Assembly (NCBI RefSeq): GCF_001787335.1
Contig: NZ_CP014674.1
Location: 62,001 to 126,000, forward strand
Direction: 5' to 3'
Length of the DNA stretch: 64,000 bases
Origin: Kozakia baliensis
GTDB taxonomy: Bacteria > Pseudomonadota > Alphaproteobacteria > Acetobacterales > Acetobacteraceae
Shown here: positions 46,252 through 55,405 of the stretch, piece by piece
How the letters are laid out: each line of letters starts with the position of its first letter
Numbering within the stretch: position 1 is the first letter of the stretch
Translations under genes and position numbers: made by a program
Notes under the pieces: generated by a model
Databases searched by the model: none
Seen by the model: only the letters and a program-made list of their open reading frames with translations
Told to the model about the DNA's origin: nothing

Positions 46252-46295
46252 TATTTATGCGGTTTCCGCATTTGCGGCGCGTTTGACAAGATGTG

Positions 46296-46718
46296 TCAGT
46301 CGTCGTGGCGAGCTTGCCGACTGCGTTTGAGGGCAGATTGGCGTGATTTTCCGTCCAGACGGCGCTGTTTCGCACCGCGCGAAGGCCGCGTGGGAACACG
46401 AAAAGTGGGCTTATGCGCGGCGGCGCGGATGAGATCGGCTAAGCGAGCGAGGACATCTTCACGATTGCGTTGCTGGCTGCGAAAGCGCCGCCCGGTGAGA
46501 ACGATGACACCCGATTGAGTTATACGCTGGCCAGCGATCTCGCGAAGTTTCTCACGGATTCGGTGCGGGAGCGTAGAGGCCCGGACCGTATCGAAACGCA
46601 GCTGCGCCGCAGTGGCGACCTTGTTGACATTCTGACCGCCCGGACCAGAAGCGAGGATGTAGGTGATCTCGATTTCATTCTCGGGAATGGAGAGGTGAGG
46701 GAGGATTTCGATGGGCAT
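46296..46718 (-). CDS. arfB: Alternative ribosome-rescue factor ArfB (YaeJ)
   Basis: A 140-residue release-factor-like peptidyl-tRNA hydrolase that rescues stalled ribosomes. The catalytic GGQ motif is in LASGPGGQNVNKVATAAQLRFD. The basic C-terminal tail (SRGAKQRRLDGKSRQSALKRSRQARHDD) is the part that enters the empty mRNA channel. Length equals the family norm (140). It separates the transporter from the glycosyltransferase segment; GC falls sharply upstream of it. Confidence 0.94.
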   Translation of the reverse strand: MPIEILPHLSIPENEIEITYILASGPGGQNVNKVATAAQLRFDTVRASTLPHRIREKLREIAGQRITQSGVIVLTGRRFRSQQRNREDVLARLADLIRAAAHKPTFRVPTRPSRGAKQRRLDGKSRQSALKRSRQARHDD

Positions 46719-46761
46719 GGTGATTGGCTTAATAAGCTTAGAATAAGCTAAATAAAATTCG

Positions 46762-47670
46762 CTATTCTGGTTTTAGAAGTCTTTTTTCAGATCGCCCGAA
46801 GCTTATGTAATGATGTAAACCTCTTACGGCAGCCTTTTTTACATCAGGATTTGCTTCGTAATAAAGTTCTTCATCAAAGGACGAAGCAATCTTTTCGATA
46901 TCAGGTATTACTCTGGTGCTGAGATGAGAAAAATCTGCTAAGAATGCTGCACGTCCTACCTCATCTATCCATGGCAATCGATATATGGGATCATTAGCAA
47001 TTTCAAAGAGTAATTCTCTGTTTTTATCAGCTTCTTCCGTCGTGCCGGTTGATGGGAGGTCGGAAAGATGTACCCCTCCATGAATTACATAGAAATACGT
47101 ATTCTTACTAGAGTCTTTGAAGCCGCCATAGCCGGAGCGAATAAATCGAGATGAATAATCGCTATGTTCATGGCCATAACGGCCAAATCGGACATCCATG
47201 TAGCCTACGCTTGAAAATGCCTCGCGGCTAATAGCCATGCACATACCGCCGACTAACGGAGAAATGCCGATATTTTCTGTAGTAAGGTCACCGCCAATAA
47301 CGTGTTTTTCTAGAGAAGCCGGTAGATAGTTTACATGACCGTATTTCATGGAACTCTCGAACCATTCAACATCCCAGCCATAAATATGTGGTAGAACGTC
47401 ATCATCCATTAGAATGACAATATCTACTTTAGTATAGTTGAAAAGATAGAAAAGACCTCGGTTTTTGTTCCACGCAACTCCACGGTTTTTGTTTCCAATA
47501 AAAGGTATATCCCGATCGGCAAGGGCCGCTCTAGTGTTGTCTGAGGAGCCATCATCGCAAACAATAATATCGAAATCTAAAATACTTAGGCGTTTAATGG
47601 TTTCAATTTGTTTTAGAAGATTATCGTGTCGGTTATATGTTGTGATGGCAATGCCAATTCTTGTTCTCAT
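46762..47670 (-). CDS. Family 2 glycosyltransferase with C-terminal FDxxYYxxxNPDV module
   Basis: A 302-residue glycosyltransferase of the GT2/GT-A type. The N-terminal GIAITTYNRHDNLLKQIETI is the nucleotide-sugar-binding start; FDIIVCDDGSSDNT carries the first acidic pair and IVILMDDDVLPHIYGWD the metal-binding DxD. A C-terminal module FDEELYYEANPDVKKAAVRG to HHYISFGRSEKR matches the short repeat seen at the ends of many exopolysaccharide and rhamnan-type glycosyltransferases. Codon usage is distinctly AT-richer than in the flanking housekeeping genes, a sign of transfer. It lies 98 bases downstream of the larger glycosyltransferase, in the same direction. Confidence 0.85.
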   Translation of the reverse strand: MRTRIGIAITTYNRHDNLLKQIETIKRLSILDFDIIVCDDGSSDNTRAALADRDIPFIGNKNRGVAWNKNRGLFYLFNYTKVDIVILMDDDVLPHIYGWDVEWFESSMKYGHVNYLPASLEKHVIGGDLTTENIGISPLVGGMCMAISREAFSSVGYMDVRFGRYGHEHSDYSSRFIRSGYGGFKDSSKNTYFYVIHGGVHLSDLPSTGTTEEADKNRELLFEIANDPIYRLPWIDEVGRAAFLADFSHLSTRVIPDIEKIASSFDEELYYEANPDVKKAAVRGLHHYISFGRSEKRLLKPE

Positions 47671-47768
47671 GAATAAAACTCCCCCAAAACAGGATAAATT
47701 CTATTTTGGTCAGGTTTGGGTAAGTTATATAAATTTTTCACTAAAAAATTTATATATGCTTCAGCTTA

Positions 47769-50288
47769 TTAAATTGGATAATCAGCGAGCCTTCTAGGAT
47801 CAACCAGTTCGAAGAACGGTTGATGATCGGTTGCGAAAAAGCGCGAGTAGGCAGGATCACGAATAAAGATGGCCTGTTTTCCCCAGCGGTCTTGCATAGT
47901 CTGAGTTTCTCTTAGGAAGCGACCTTCATGTTCGGGGGTTTGATCTGAACCGCGAGAGATAGACTCATGATGGTAAGCAATGGCGTTCGCTGCGAAGATT
48001 ATCTTATAGCCAGCGGCACGAATTTTTAAACACAGATCCACATCGTTGTAGGCAACTTGCAAGTCTAGTTCATCAAAACCACCGATTTTTTTAAAAACAT
48101 CAGCGCGTACAAGCATAGCTGCAGCCGTGACGGCTGTAACTTCATGAGAAAGCCTGGCACGTCCAATATAGCCATAATCATAGCGGTTTATTGCGCGATG
48201 TATATGCGTTGCTACGCCAGCGGGTCCAACCGCAACGCCTGCGTGCTGTATAGTGTCGTCAGGATAAAGTAATTTCGCACCAACGGCACCAACATTTGGT
48301 TCGGCAAGTGCTTCGCCAATTAATTCTGATAACCAGCTACCATTTTCTACAAAAACATCATTGTTCATGAACATGTAAAACTCGGACTTGTTGCAAGTCG
48401 CGACAGCCAGATTATTTATCCGAGAATAATTAAATGGCTCTTCAATGCGGACGAAGCGAATGTTTCGCCGTTTGGAAAATGTCTTAGTGAATCTTACAGA
48501 TTCCAAAGTGACTGACCAGTTATCGACAAGCACAATTTCATAATTACGATAGTCAGTATGTTCCAAAATTGCTTCGACGCAGCGCTGCGTCATTTCTATC
48601 TGATCTTTAAACGGAATGATAATCGAGACTTTTGGTTTGCGGGTAAGTTTCCATTGGACGTTGTAGATGGACAGTTCGTTTATAGAACTCACGTCCGCTT
48701 TAAGTTTCAAGCGAATGAGATGGTCATGAACAGCCTTGATACCGGCTTGAACGGCATATTGTTTGTTATCGATACGAACAGCCGTTGAATTCGGCGTCAG
48801 GCGCCAATGATAAAGAAGTTCGGGCACATGATAAATTTCATCGCCCTTCAGAATTTCTGAAGCACGCAGAACGAAATCATGATCCTGCGCGCCATCGTAC
48901 TCTTTTCTTAGAAGCCCGATCTCACGCATGGTTTTGGTTTCAACCATGGTGAGATGGCAGATATAGTTACAGCCTAACAGATAGCGATGGTTGAAATCCG
49001 GCTTGAAATTCGGTGCGGAGAAATAGCCCGCTTGATCGATTTTATCTTCATCGGAATAGAGAAGGCGTGCACCAGTGCGTTCGGCGGCGCGAACCATGAC
49101 TTCAAGCGCCACATCGACCATTAAGTCATCGTGATCGAAGAATACCGTGTAATCGCCCTGTGCGGCATCCATTCCCGCATTAGTCGCCCCCGCAATTCCC
49201 TGGTTCTTTTTCAAAGTAATGGCGCGGATACGGCTATCTTGCTTGCAATAGAGATCGATACGTTCAGCGATCTCCGCCGATTTGGCACCATCATCAACGA
49301 TGATGAGTTCCCAATGCGGGTAGGTCTGTCCAATAACCGATTCAATCGCGGCCTCAAAATCGGACATCAGGGGTTTATATGTTGGCACCAGAACCGAAAC
49401 GAGCGGTTGGGTTTTGAGAGGCGTTTGTTCTCGTGCTTGGGCTACGCGTGAACGCAAATCGGCATAATAACGACGCGCCCAGTTATCATAATCGCCAAGG
49501 TTGAAGCCGGGTTGGGGAATGACGTTGCGGATTTCAGTCCGCAAACGCGTAAGTTCCTTCTGAAGCGCATCGATTGTGTCCGCAATATCGACGAGCCGTG
49601 TCTCAAGCTGGTCGTTAGCGATCGATGTGACAAAAGGGCTGCCATCCAATTCGATTTTTTCCGGCATCACGATAACCCGATATTCGCGCGGCATTGAGCC
49701 ACGCAAACGCTGGGGGATGACATACTCAAACCCGCAATTCGGGTCACAGCCTAAAACGGCCGCCACATCGCCACGGTATCGATCCGCTTTGAGTTGCGCC
49801 AAATTAGCGCCGTTTGCTGTCACGCAGACAGTAACGCCGCCCTTCTTTGGACCGCCACGGTGACTTTGAACAACCCATCCACGCAGAACACCCTGTTTAA
49901 TTCCGTCCGCGTATCCTTGATATGTCGGTTGGATGTAACCAAAGAAAGTATGAACGTCTTTACGATCGTGAGCTTCTCTCGCCCCGTAGAAAGGAACGGC
50001 TGAACGGTCTGGAAAGCGGAAGGCGATAGTGTGTTCCGCGCCATCGATGAATTCATCGGGAATATGAAATTCGAAACCAACATACGGTCTTGCAAGATCA
50101 AGCATGTTGGCGACATCGGAACGTTCTGCGTCGCACAGGATTTGCGCCACTTCCTGATTGTCGATCAGCACATGCAATCGGACAACGCTATTCGGGGAAA
50201 GCTGATCGAATGCCCAGCCGCGGGCTATGCCATCCTCACAAGTGTCGAAAAATCCGACGAAAGGAGAGGTGGCGTTTGGCGGTGTCAT
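47769..50288 (-). CDS. Tandem-domain GT2 glycosyltransferase with duplicated N-terminal beta domain
   Basis: An 839-residue protein. Residues about 8-100 and 120-215 are two copies of a beta-sandwich-like module (GIARGWAFDQLSP and GVLRGWVVQSHRG mark the repeat cores). A coiled-coil linker (225-260) leads to GT-A domain 1 (about 297-520; LVSVLVPTYKP, IIVDDGA, FFDHDDLM) and GT-A domain 2 (about 552-800; VSIIIPFKDQ, VLVDNWS, MFMNNDVFV). Such tandem enzymes elongate O-antigen or exopolysaccharide with two linkages. No Wzx/Wzy gene is in view. Composition is AT-rich compared with the flanks. The ATG at 50288 begins the protein without a signal. Confidence 0.9.
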   Translation of the reverse strand: MTPPNATSPFVGFFDTCEDGIARGWAFDQLSPNSVVRLHVLIDNQEVAQILCDAERSDVANMLDLARPYVGFEFHIPDEFIDGAEHTIAFRFPDRSAVPFYGAREAHDRKDVHTFFGYIQPTYQGYADGIKQGVLRGWVVQSHRGGPKKGGVTVCVTANGANLAQLKADRYRGDVAAVLGCDPNCGFEYVIPQRLRGSMPREYRVIVMPEKIELDGSPFVTSIANDQLETRLVDIADTIDALQKELTRLRTEIRNVIPQPGFNLGDYDNWARRYYADLRSRVAQAREQTPLKTQPLVSVLVPTYKPLMSDFEAAIESVIGQTYPHWELIIVDDGAKSAEIAERIDLYCKQDSRIRAITLKKNQGIAGATNAGMDAAQGDYTVFFDHDDLMVDVALEVMVRAAERTGARLLYSDEDKIDQAGYFSAPNFKPDFNHRYLLGCNYICHLTMVETKTMREIGLLRKEYDGAQDHDFVLRASEILKGDEIYHVPELLYHWRLTPNSTAVRIDNKQYAVQAGIKAVHDHLIRLKLKADVSSINELSIYNVQWKLTRKPKVSIIIPFKDQIEMTQRCVEAILEHTDYRNYEIVLVDNWSVTLESVRFTKTFSKRRNIRFVRIEEPFNYSRINNLAVATCNKSEFYMFMNNDVFVENGSWLSELIGEALAEPNVGAVGAKLLYPDDTIQHAGVAVGPAGVATHIHRAINRYDYGYIGRARLSHEVTAVTAAAMLVRADVFKKIGGFDELDLQVAYNDVDLCLKIRAAGYKIIFAANAIAYHHESISRGSDQTPEHEGRFLRETQTMQDRWGKQAIFIRDPAYSRFFATDHQPFFELVDPRRLADYPI

Positions 50289-50952
50289 ACTTTTTTCAAA
50301 TCCTGTGCCAGCAAGGCTGTCGTCCCGACATGGGGGGCATTTAAAAAACGCTCTGTCTGTAGTTTTATTAAACTAAAACGCACCACTGACAACCCGAGTT
50401 ATTAATTTTCGATATGTTATAAATCTGAGTTATTTTGGGTATAAATACGAATTCTATAATTTTTCTATAGGGTTTGGATGGTTTTAATTTGATAATTTTT
50501 TGTAACTTAGAAGCTTATTTTTTGTCGAAAATAATCATCGTTACAATAAATAAGAAGAACACTTAGTGGAATCAAATTTTATATTTATTTTTTGTGAGAT
50601 TGGCAGAAGCGCCTGCTCCCTAAAATTGATTCGAGATATGCTTAACTTTCAAAATTAGAAAATAATCCTAGATGTATTTTCGATAAATTGGAGAAGAATA
50701 GAAATTTTCATTCTATCTTGCGGGCGGATAATATAAAATAGAACTTCTATTGGTAAGTGATGATCGAATTCTTCTCTAGCATCATAATGGGACTGAAATT
50801 TTTTCGGATTTCTGCAAATTTCTGCAAATTTTTGCAAAAATAAGCGTAAAATTTACGAAGCAAGTTTTCGGCCGCCTGCAAATCGACTTGACGACGATGA
50901 GCGTGCAACGATGTAAACAAGCGGATTATCAATTTTAAGGAAGGGTATTATA
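50289..50952. other. AT-rich spacer between glycosyltransferases and tRNA-Phe
   Basis: A 664-base stretch much poorer in GC than any other part of the window, with runs of A and T and no convincing gene. AAATTTCTGCAAATTTTTGC tandem repeats occur near 50815-50840 (AATTTCTGCA, AATTTCTGCA, AATTTTTGCA). It likely contains the promoter of the glycosyltransferases and could mark the edge of acquired DNA next to the tRNA. Confidence 0.5.
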
Positions 50953-51028
50953 TGGTGCCCAAGGGCGGGATCGAACCACCGACACTGCGATTTTCAGTCG
51001 CATGCTCTACCAACTGAGCTACTTGGGC
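50953..51028 (-). tRNA. tRNA-Phe (GAA)
   Basis: A 76-base cloverleaf on the minus strand: acceptor stem GCCCAAG/CTTGGGC, D-arm TAGCTCAGTTGGTAGAGC, anticodon loop CTGAAAA giving GAA, T-arm GGTGGTTCGATCCCGCC and an encoded 3' CCA. All arms pair. Confidence 0.97.
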
Positions 51029-51057
51029 ACCGACACCGAAGCGGTGTGGGAGGGGGT

Positions 51058-51258
51058 TTAGCGGATGCTGTCGTCGGGATCAAGGTGGGTTGGTGAGGTT
51101 TTTGATTCTATTTCCGTTTCCTCATCTTCTAGGCGAAAAGATGGAACGCGGTAATCACCATTGAACCAGCGACCGAGATCGACATCGGCGCAGCGGCGGC
51201 AACAGAAGGGGCGGTATTCCGGGTTGGTCGGACGTTTGCAGATGGGGCATTGGCTCAT
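51058..51258 (-). CDS. yacG: DNA gyrase inhibitor / zinc-ribbon protein YacG
   Basis: A 66-residue zinc protein. CPICKRPTNPEYRPFCCRRC supplies the four Zn-binding Cys (CxxC ... CxxxC), followed by ADVDLGRWFNGDYRVP, the family core. YacG binds GyrB and inhibits gyrase in E. coli. The ATG at 51258 (MSQCPIC) overlaps the RNase E/G-like stop by 4 bases; an in-frame ATG five codons upstream is less likely. Confidence 0.9.
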   Translation of the reverse strand: MSQCPICKRPTNPEYRPFCCRRCADVDLGRWFNGDYRVPSFRLEDEETEIESKTSPTHLDPDDSIR

Positions 51259-52337
51259 GACGTGACGGTCCAATAATCGGTCGGGTAATTCGGGTTCAGG
51301 GCCAATTGCAGAGGCTTGCCATAGGTATCGGCAAAGGCTGCGAGGGCCGATGAGTCTTTCTCCAGGGCGCGGATGACAGGAATAGCGGCTTGGAGCGTGA
51401 GGGCCGGCGGGGGCGTAGCGCTTGCATACTGGCTCAAGATCTGACGCAGGGCGTTCAGACCCGTTCCATGTGGGGAGCGCAGAAGTTCATGCAAGGGCGG
51501 GCGACCGCGCGTGCGTACAATTTCAAGCAAGCCGAGCGCGGTTGCGCCGAGAGCCTGTGGGCGCATGGGATCGCCTTCCAACGCAGCGCGAAGGGCCGGC
51601 ACTAAGGCAGGGCGTTTGCGCGGACTGACGCCAGCGGGATCGACGACGATCGCACCGCTGAGGTTGCGGAGGCGAATCTCGCGCGCCAGGGCGGGGAAGG
51701 CGGCTTGGTTGGCGGAAAATTGCGCGGTCTGTGGGCGACGATCTGGAGAAGGATCGTCCAAATCGATGGCGGTAAGGGCCGGGGTGGGGGTTATGGTGGC
51801 GCGCAGACCGTGAGAGAGGTCGGCGGCAGAATCGGCAAGAGCCTCGCAAAGAGAAGCCGTGGTGTCATCGAAGGCTTTGGGGACGCGGCGCAGGCGTGGG
51901 CGGAGCGCCGGGGACAGTTTGGCGGTCAGAGCGGGGCTATCGACGAGAATGTCGGCTTGAGGGTAGCGTTCGGCCAGCGCTTCCAGCGAAGTGGGGCCTT
52001 GCGCGAGAAGGGTAGGCTCCTGGCCCGAAACTTCGCCCTTAACGGGCTTGAGGCGCAGGCCTTTGCCGCCTTGTGGGCTACGGGTGATGCGCGCGCGGAT
52101 CAGATCGCCGGGTTGATGCTCGCCGGTGAGAAAACCTTCCGCGCCATCGGCCAAAGTGACGAAAGCGCCGCCCATGGCCGAGGCGGCAGCGGTAACGCGA
52201 ACAAGGTGGAGATCGCCATAGCCGTCAGGCTTGCCAGGACGCCAGAGGGCGTAATCTTCCAGTCGATCGTTTTGCATGACGGCGATGCGCGCTTCGCCCG
52301 GACTCCAGGCGATGCGGATTTCGCTCACGCCAGCCAT
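51255..52337 (-). CDS. Ribonuclease E/G-like protein, divergent
   Basis: A 360-residue member of the Rne/Rng family. An S1-like segment (LHLVRVTAAASAMGGAFV) is followed by a 5'-sensor/RNase H-like region and a catalytic region with NLSGAIVVDPAG (Asp equivalent to E. coli RNase E D303) and EGDPMRPQALGATALGLLEIVRTRG (Asp equivalent to D346). The Zn-link CPxC motif is absent and the protein is shorter than RNase G, so it is a reduced type typical of Rhodospirillales gene blocks. The start at 52337 (MAGVSEIR) overlaps the maf stop by 13 bases. Confidence 0.8.
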   Translation of the reverse strand: MAGVSEIRIAWSPGEARIAVMQNDRLEDYALWRPGKPDGYGDLHLVRVTAAASAMGGAFVTLADGAEGFLTGEHQPGDLIRARITRSPQGGKGLRLKPVKGEVSGQEPTLLAQGPTSLEALAERYPQADILVDSPALTAKLSPALRPRLRRVPKAFDDTTASLCEALADSAADLSHGLRATITPTPALTAIDLDDPSPDRRPQTAQFSANQAAFPALAREIRLRNLSGAIVVDPAGVSPRKRPALVPALRAALEGDPMRPQALGATALGLLEIVRTRGRPPLHELLRSPHGTGLNALRQILSQYASATPPPALTLQAAIPVIRALEKDSSALAAFADTYGKPLQLALNPNYPTDYWTVTS

Positions 52338-52933
52338 TTGCCGGGTTGGCCGCGCAGCATCTGCGCCGTTTCGAACAAGGGCAGACCGATGACGGCGGAG
52401 GGACTGCCGCCGACATAACGGATGCAGGCCGCCGCCATGCCTTGCAGAGCGTAACCGCCCGCTTTGCCGGACCAATCGCCATGATCCAGCAGGGCGTCGA
52501 TTTGCGCGGGCGTCAGGCGCGAGAACGTTACCACGGTTTCGACGAGCCGTTCTATGCGTCGCCCTTCGGGCCAAGCGGCGCTGGGAACCATGGCGATTGC
52601 GGTGACGACGGTATGTCGGCGTCCGGAGAGCATGGTCAGGCAGCGTTTGGCGGTGTCGCGGTCTTCCGCCTTGGGAAGTATTCTGCGCCCGAGGCCCACG
52701 ATGGTGTCGGCGGCAAGAATAAGGGCGGGCTCGGCGATTTGCGTGGCGACGTGCGCTGCCTTGGCGGCAGCGAGGCGCTGGGCGCAGGCGCGGGGCAGTT
52801 CGTTGGGCCGGGGCGTTTCGTCGAGATCGGCTGCGGCTACCGCATCGGGAGTGATGCCGATCTGGCGGAGAAGCTCAAGCCGCCGGGGCGAAGCCGACGC
52901 CAGAACGAATTTCGGCTTTAGGGCCTCAGGCAA
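52325..52933 (-). CDS. maf: Maf-like nucleoside triphosphate pyrophosphatase
   Basis: A 202-residue protein of the Maf/YhdE/YceF family, hydrolysing dTTP/UTP or modified nucleotides to the monophosphates. KFVLASASPRRLELLRQIGI is the family N-terminal signature; ALILAADTIVGLGRRILPK and SGKAGGYALQGMAA are catalytic-loop motifs. The start appears to be TTG at 52933, 9 bases after the infA stop, and there is no Met or Val in the frame between it and the conserved core, so the TTG is likely real. Confidence 0.9.
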   Translation of the reverse strand: MPEALKPKFVLASASPRRLELLRQIGITPDAVAAADLDETPRPNELPRACAQRLAAAKAAHVATQIAEPALILAADTIVGLGRRILPKAEDRDTAKRCLTMLSGRRHTVVTAIAMVPSAAWPEGRRIERLVETVVTFSRLTPAQIDALLDHGDWSGKAGGYALQGMAAACIRYVGGSPSAVIGLPLFETAQMLRGQPGKWLA

Positions 52934-52942
52934 GGGGAGGTC

Positions 52943-53161
52943 TTACTTGAAGCGGAAGGTGATGCGGCCTTTTGAGAGGTCGTAAGGCGTCATTTCGACA
53001 TTGACGCGGTCGCCTGCGAGGACGCGGATGCGGTTCTTGCGCATTTTGCCGCTCGTATGGGCGAGGATGGTGTGCTCATTGTCCAGCGTAACGCGGAACA
53101 TGGCGTTGGGCAGCAGCTCGGTGACGGTGCCGCTGAATTCGATCATGTCTTCTTTAGACAT
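52943..53161 (-). CDS. infA: Translation initiation factor IF-1
   Basis: A 72-residue OB-fold protein of exactly the standard length, [20 protein letters not shown] to GRITFRFK, that binds the ribosomal A site in initiation. It starts at the ATG at 53161, with the maf gene 9 bases after its stop. A 136-base gap to hisD upstream should hold its promoter. Confidence 0.98.
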   Translation of the reverse strand: MSKEDMIEFSGTVTELLPNAMFRVTLDNEHTILAHTSGKMRKNRIRVLAGDRVNVEMTPYDLSKGRITFRFK

Positions 53162-53297
53162 TAGGGTCCTTCGTTAATTCGAGATGACGGATAGGTGCGG
53201 AAATCGGGCGCTGCCCGAAGCAATTCAGCCGCGTATGTGCGGATTAGAACCCGCGACGTCAAGCGCAACACGGCATTGTCAGGCTTTAAAAGCGCTT

Positions 53298-54605
53298 TCA
53301 GCGTTCATTCCAGCCTAATTCGTCGAGTCGGGCCGAAAGGCTGAGAGCATGCGCGCCTAATCCTTCGGCGCGTGCCAGAGCGACGCCCGCGGGACCGACG
53401 CGGCGCAATCCGTCCGGCCCGGTGGCGATGGAAGTGGTGCGTTTGAGGAAGTCGAATACCGAAAGGCCGGAGGCGAAACGCGCCGTGCGGCTGGTGGGCA
53501 GCACATGGTTGGGGCCGCCGACATAATCGCCCACTGCTTCGGGGCAGAAGCGGCCAAGGAACATCGCGCCGGCATGGCGCACTTTGGCGGCGAAATCTTC
53601 CGGCGCGTTCAGCATCACTTCCAGATGTTCCGGAGCGAGGCGGTTGGCGATGGCGGCGGCTTCGTCCCAATCGCGCACGACAATGATGGCGCCATGGTCG
53701 GCCCAGGAACGGGCAGCGATGGCGGCGCGAGGAAGGGTTTTGAGTTCTGCCTCCACGGCTGCGGCGACCTTATCGGCGAAGGCGCTGTCGTTCGTGATCA
53801 GAACGGCTTGGGCGAGTTCGTCATGTTCGGCCTGGGCTAGAAGATCGAGGGCCACGAAGCGCGGGTTGTTCTCGGCATCCGCGACGACGAGGACTTCGGA
53901 GGGGCCTGCGATGGAATCGATGCCGACATGGCCGAAAACCTGGCGTTTGGCTTCGGCGACATAGGCGTTACCGGGGCCGACGATACGGTCCACCGGGGCG
54001 ATGGCGTTCGTGCCGTAAGCCAGGGCGGCAACGGCTTGTGCGCCGCCGACGCGATAGATTTCGGTGACGCCGCAAACGCGCGCGGCGGCGAGAACGAGCG
54101 GGTTAAGCACGCCATCGGGGCAGGGTACGCACATGGCGATCCGCTCCACGCCCGCGACTTTGGCGGGCAGGGCGTTCATGAGCACGGAGGAAGGGTAGGC
54201 CGCTTTGCCGCCAGGAACGTAGAGGCCCACGGCGTCCAGCGCGGTCCAGCGCATGCCGAGCGTCAGGCCGGCATCGTCGGTATATTCTAAATTCTCCGGC
54301 AATTGCTGGGCATGGAAAACTTCGATGCGCTGGGCGGCGACGTTAAGGGCTTCCATCAGATCGGCATCGACGCGATCGGCTTCGCGGGCGATTTCATCCG
54401 CGCCGATGCGAATTTTATCGGGCGAGAGCGTCAGGCGGTCGAAACGGGCCGTATAGTCGCGCAGGGCATCGTCGCCGCGTTGGCGGATATCGGCGATGAT
54501 GTCGCGCACCGGTTCGGTGACGCTGGTTTCGACGCCAGTGCGGGCCTCGAGCAGGGCGGCAAAATCGGCTTCGAAATCGGACTGTGTCGTATGCAGGCGT
54601 TTCAT
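53298..54605 (-). CDS. hisD: Histidinol dehydrogenase
   Basis: A 435-residue Zn enzyme for the last two steps of histidine synthesis (histidinol to histidine, two NAD+). VGLYVPGGKAAYPSSVLMNA, VDRIVGPGNAYVAEAKRQVF, SIAGPSEVLVVAD and the AEHDE metal/catalytic region (LAQAEHDELAQ) are all present, ending near LSLSARLDELGW. The ATG at 54605 overlaps the hisG stop by 4 bases (ATGA); the longer upstream frame is inside hisG. Confidence 0.97.
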   Translation of the reverse strand: MKRLHTTQSDFEADFAALLEARTGVETSVTEPVRDIIADIRQRGDDALRDYTARFDRLTLSPDKIRIGADEIAREADRVDADLMEALNVAAQRIEVFHAQQLPENLEYTDDAGLTLGMRWTALDAVGLYVPGGKAAYPSSVLMNALPAKVAGVERIAMCVPCPDGVLNPLVLAAARVCGVTEIYRVGGAQAVAALAYGTNAIAPVDRIVGPGNAYVAEAKRQVFGHVGIDSIAGPSEVLVVADAENNPRFVALDLLAQAEHDELAQAVLITNDSAFADKVAAAVEAELKTLPRAAIAARSWADHGAIIVVRDWDEAAAIANRLAPEHLEVMLNAPEDFAAKVRHAGAMFLGRFCPEAVGDYVGGPNHVLPTSRTARFASGLSVFDFLKRTTSIATGPDGLRRVGPAGVALARAEGLGAHALSLSARLDELGWNER

Positions 54606-55309
54606 GCCGCGCTCTCCTGCAGGGCGTTGCGGAAGCGTTCGATCAGCGCCTTGATCGCCTCGGGCTGGGTTTTGAGCGCGACGCGGTTGACGATCAGGCG
54701 GCTGGTGACGTGGGCGATCACTTCCGTTTCGTGCAAGCCGTTGGCGCGCAAAGTGGAACCGGTATCGACCAGATCGACGATGATGTTGGCCAGATCGAGA
54801 TTGGGAGCGAGTTCCATCGCACCATGCAGATGCACGATTTCGGCATTCACGCCGCGTGCGGCGAAGTGACGGCGCGTGATGGCGGGATATTTGGTGGCGA
54901 CGCGGATCTGCGAACTGGCGGCGTCGCCGATCGTTTCCGTCATGTTTTTCGGGCGGGCGATGGAGACGCGGCAAGCGCCGATACCGAGATCGAGCGGCGC
55001 ATAGATTTCCGGGTAATCAAACTCCATCAGCACGTCCGCACCGCAGACGCCGATCTGCGCGCCGCCATAGGCGACGAAGGTGGCGACGTCGAAGGAGCGC
55101 ACGCGAACCACATCCAAATTCGGGTCGCTGGTGGGGAAGCGCAGGCTGCGCGTGCCTTCGCCGATGCCTTGCCCATCGGAAAACAATCCGGCGCGTTCCA
55201 GGACGGGGCCAAGGGCCTTGAGAATCCGCCCTTTCGGCAGCGCGAGAATAAGGGGCGCGTTCGGAGAGGTGTGGCAGGACATATTGGCGGGGGCAGGTTC
55301 GGCGTTCAT
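54602..55309 (-). CDS. hisG: ATP phosphoribosyltransferase, short form
   Basis: A 235-residue HisG that starts histidine synthesis from PRPP and ATP. LILALPKGRILKALGPVLERAGL opens the catalytic domain, GVCGADVLMEF is the substrate-binding region and DLVDTGSTLRANGLHE is the PRPP-binding motif. It lacks the C-terminal regulatory domain of the long form, so it should need HisZ, which is not in the window. Starts at 55309 or 55282 are both possible. Translationally coupled to hisD. Confidence 0.95.
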   Translation of the reverse strand: MNAEPAPANMSCHTSPNAPLILALPKGRILKALGPVLERAGLFSDGQGIGEGTRSLRFPTSDPNLDVVRVRSFDVATFVAYGGAQIGVCGADVLMEFDYPEIYAPLDLGIGACRVSIARPKNMTETIGDAASSQIRVATKYPAITRRHFAARGVNAEIVHLHGAMELAPNLDLANIIVDLVDTGSTLRANGLHETEVIAHVTSRLIVNRVALKTQPEAIKALIERFRNALQESAA

Positions 55310-55405
55310 GGCCGGGCTTGCTTATCACACCCTGGCGCGCGGCATAACCGGGGATTGCATGGGTTTTTCTTGACTCCCGTTCAAAAAGCATTGCGACTTG
55401 TATGA

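Noticed and set aside
50780-50850. CRISPR-like repeats in the AT-rich spacer
   Set aside because: The AATTTCTGCA-type units are short, immediately tandem and have no spacers between them; this is simple-sequence duplication.
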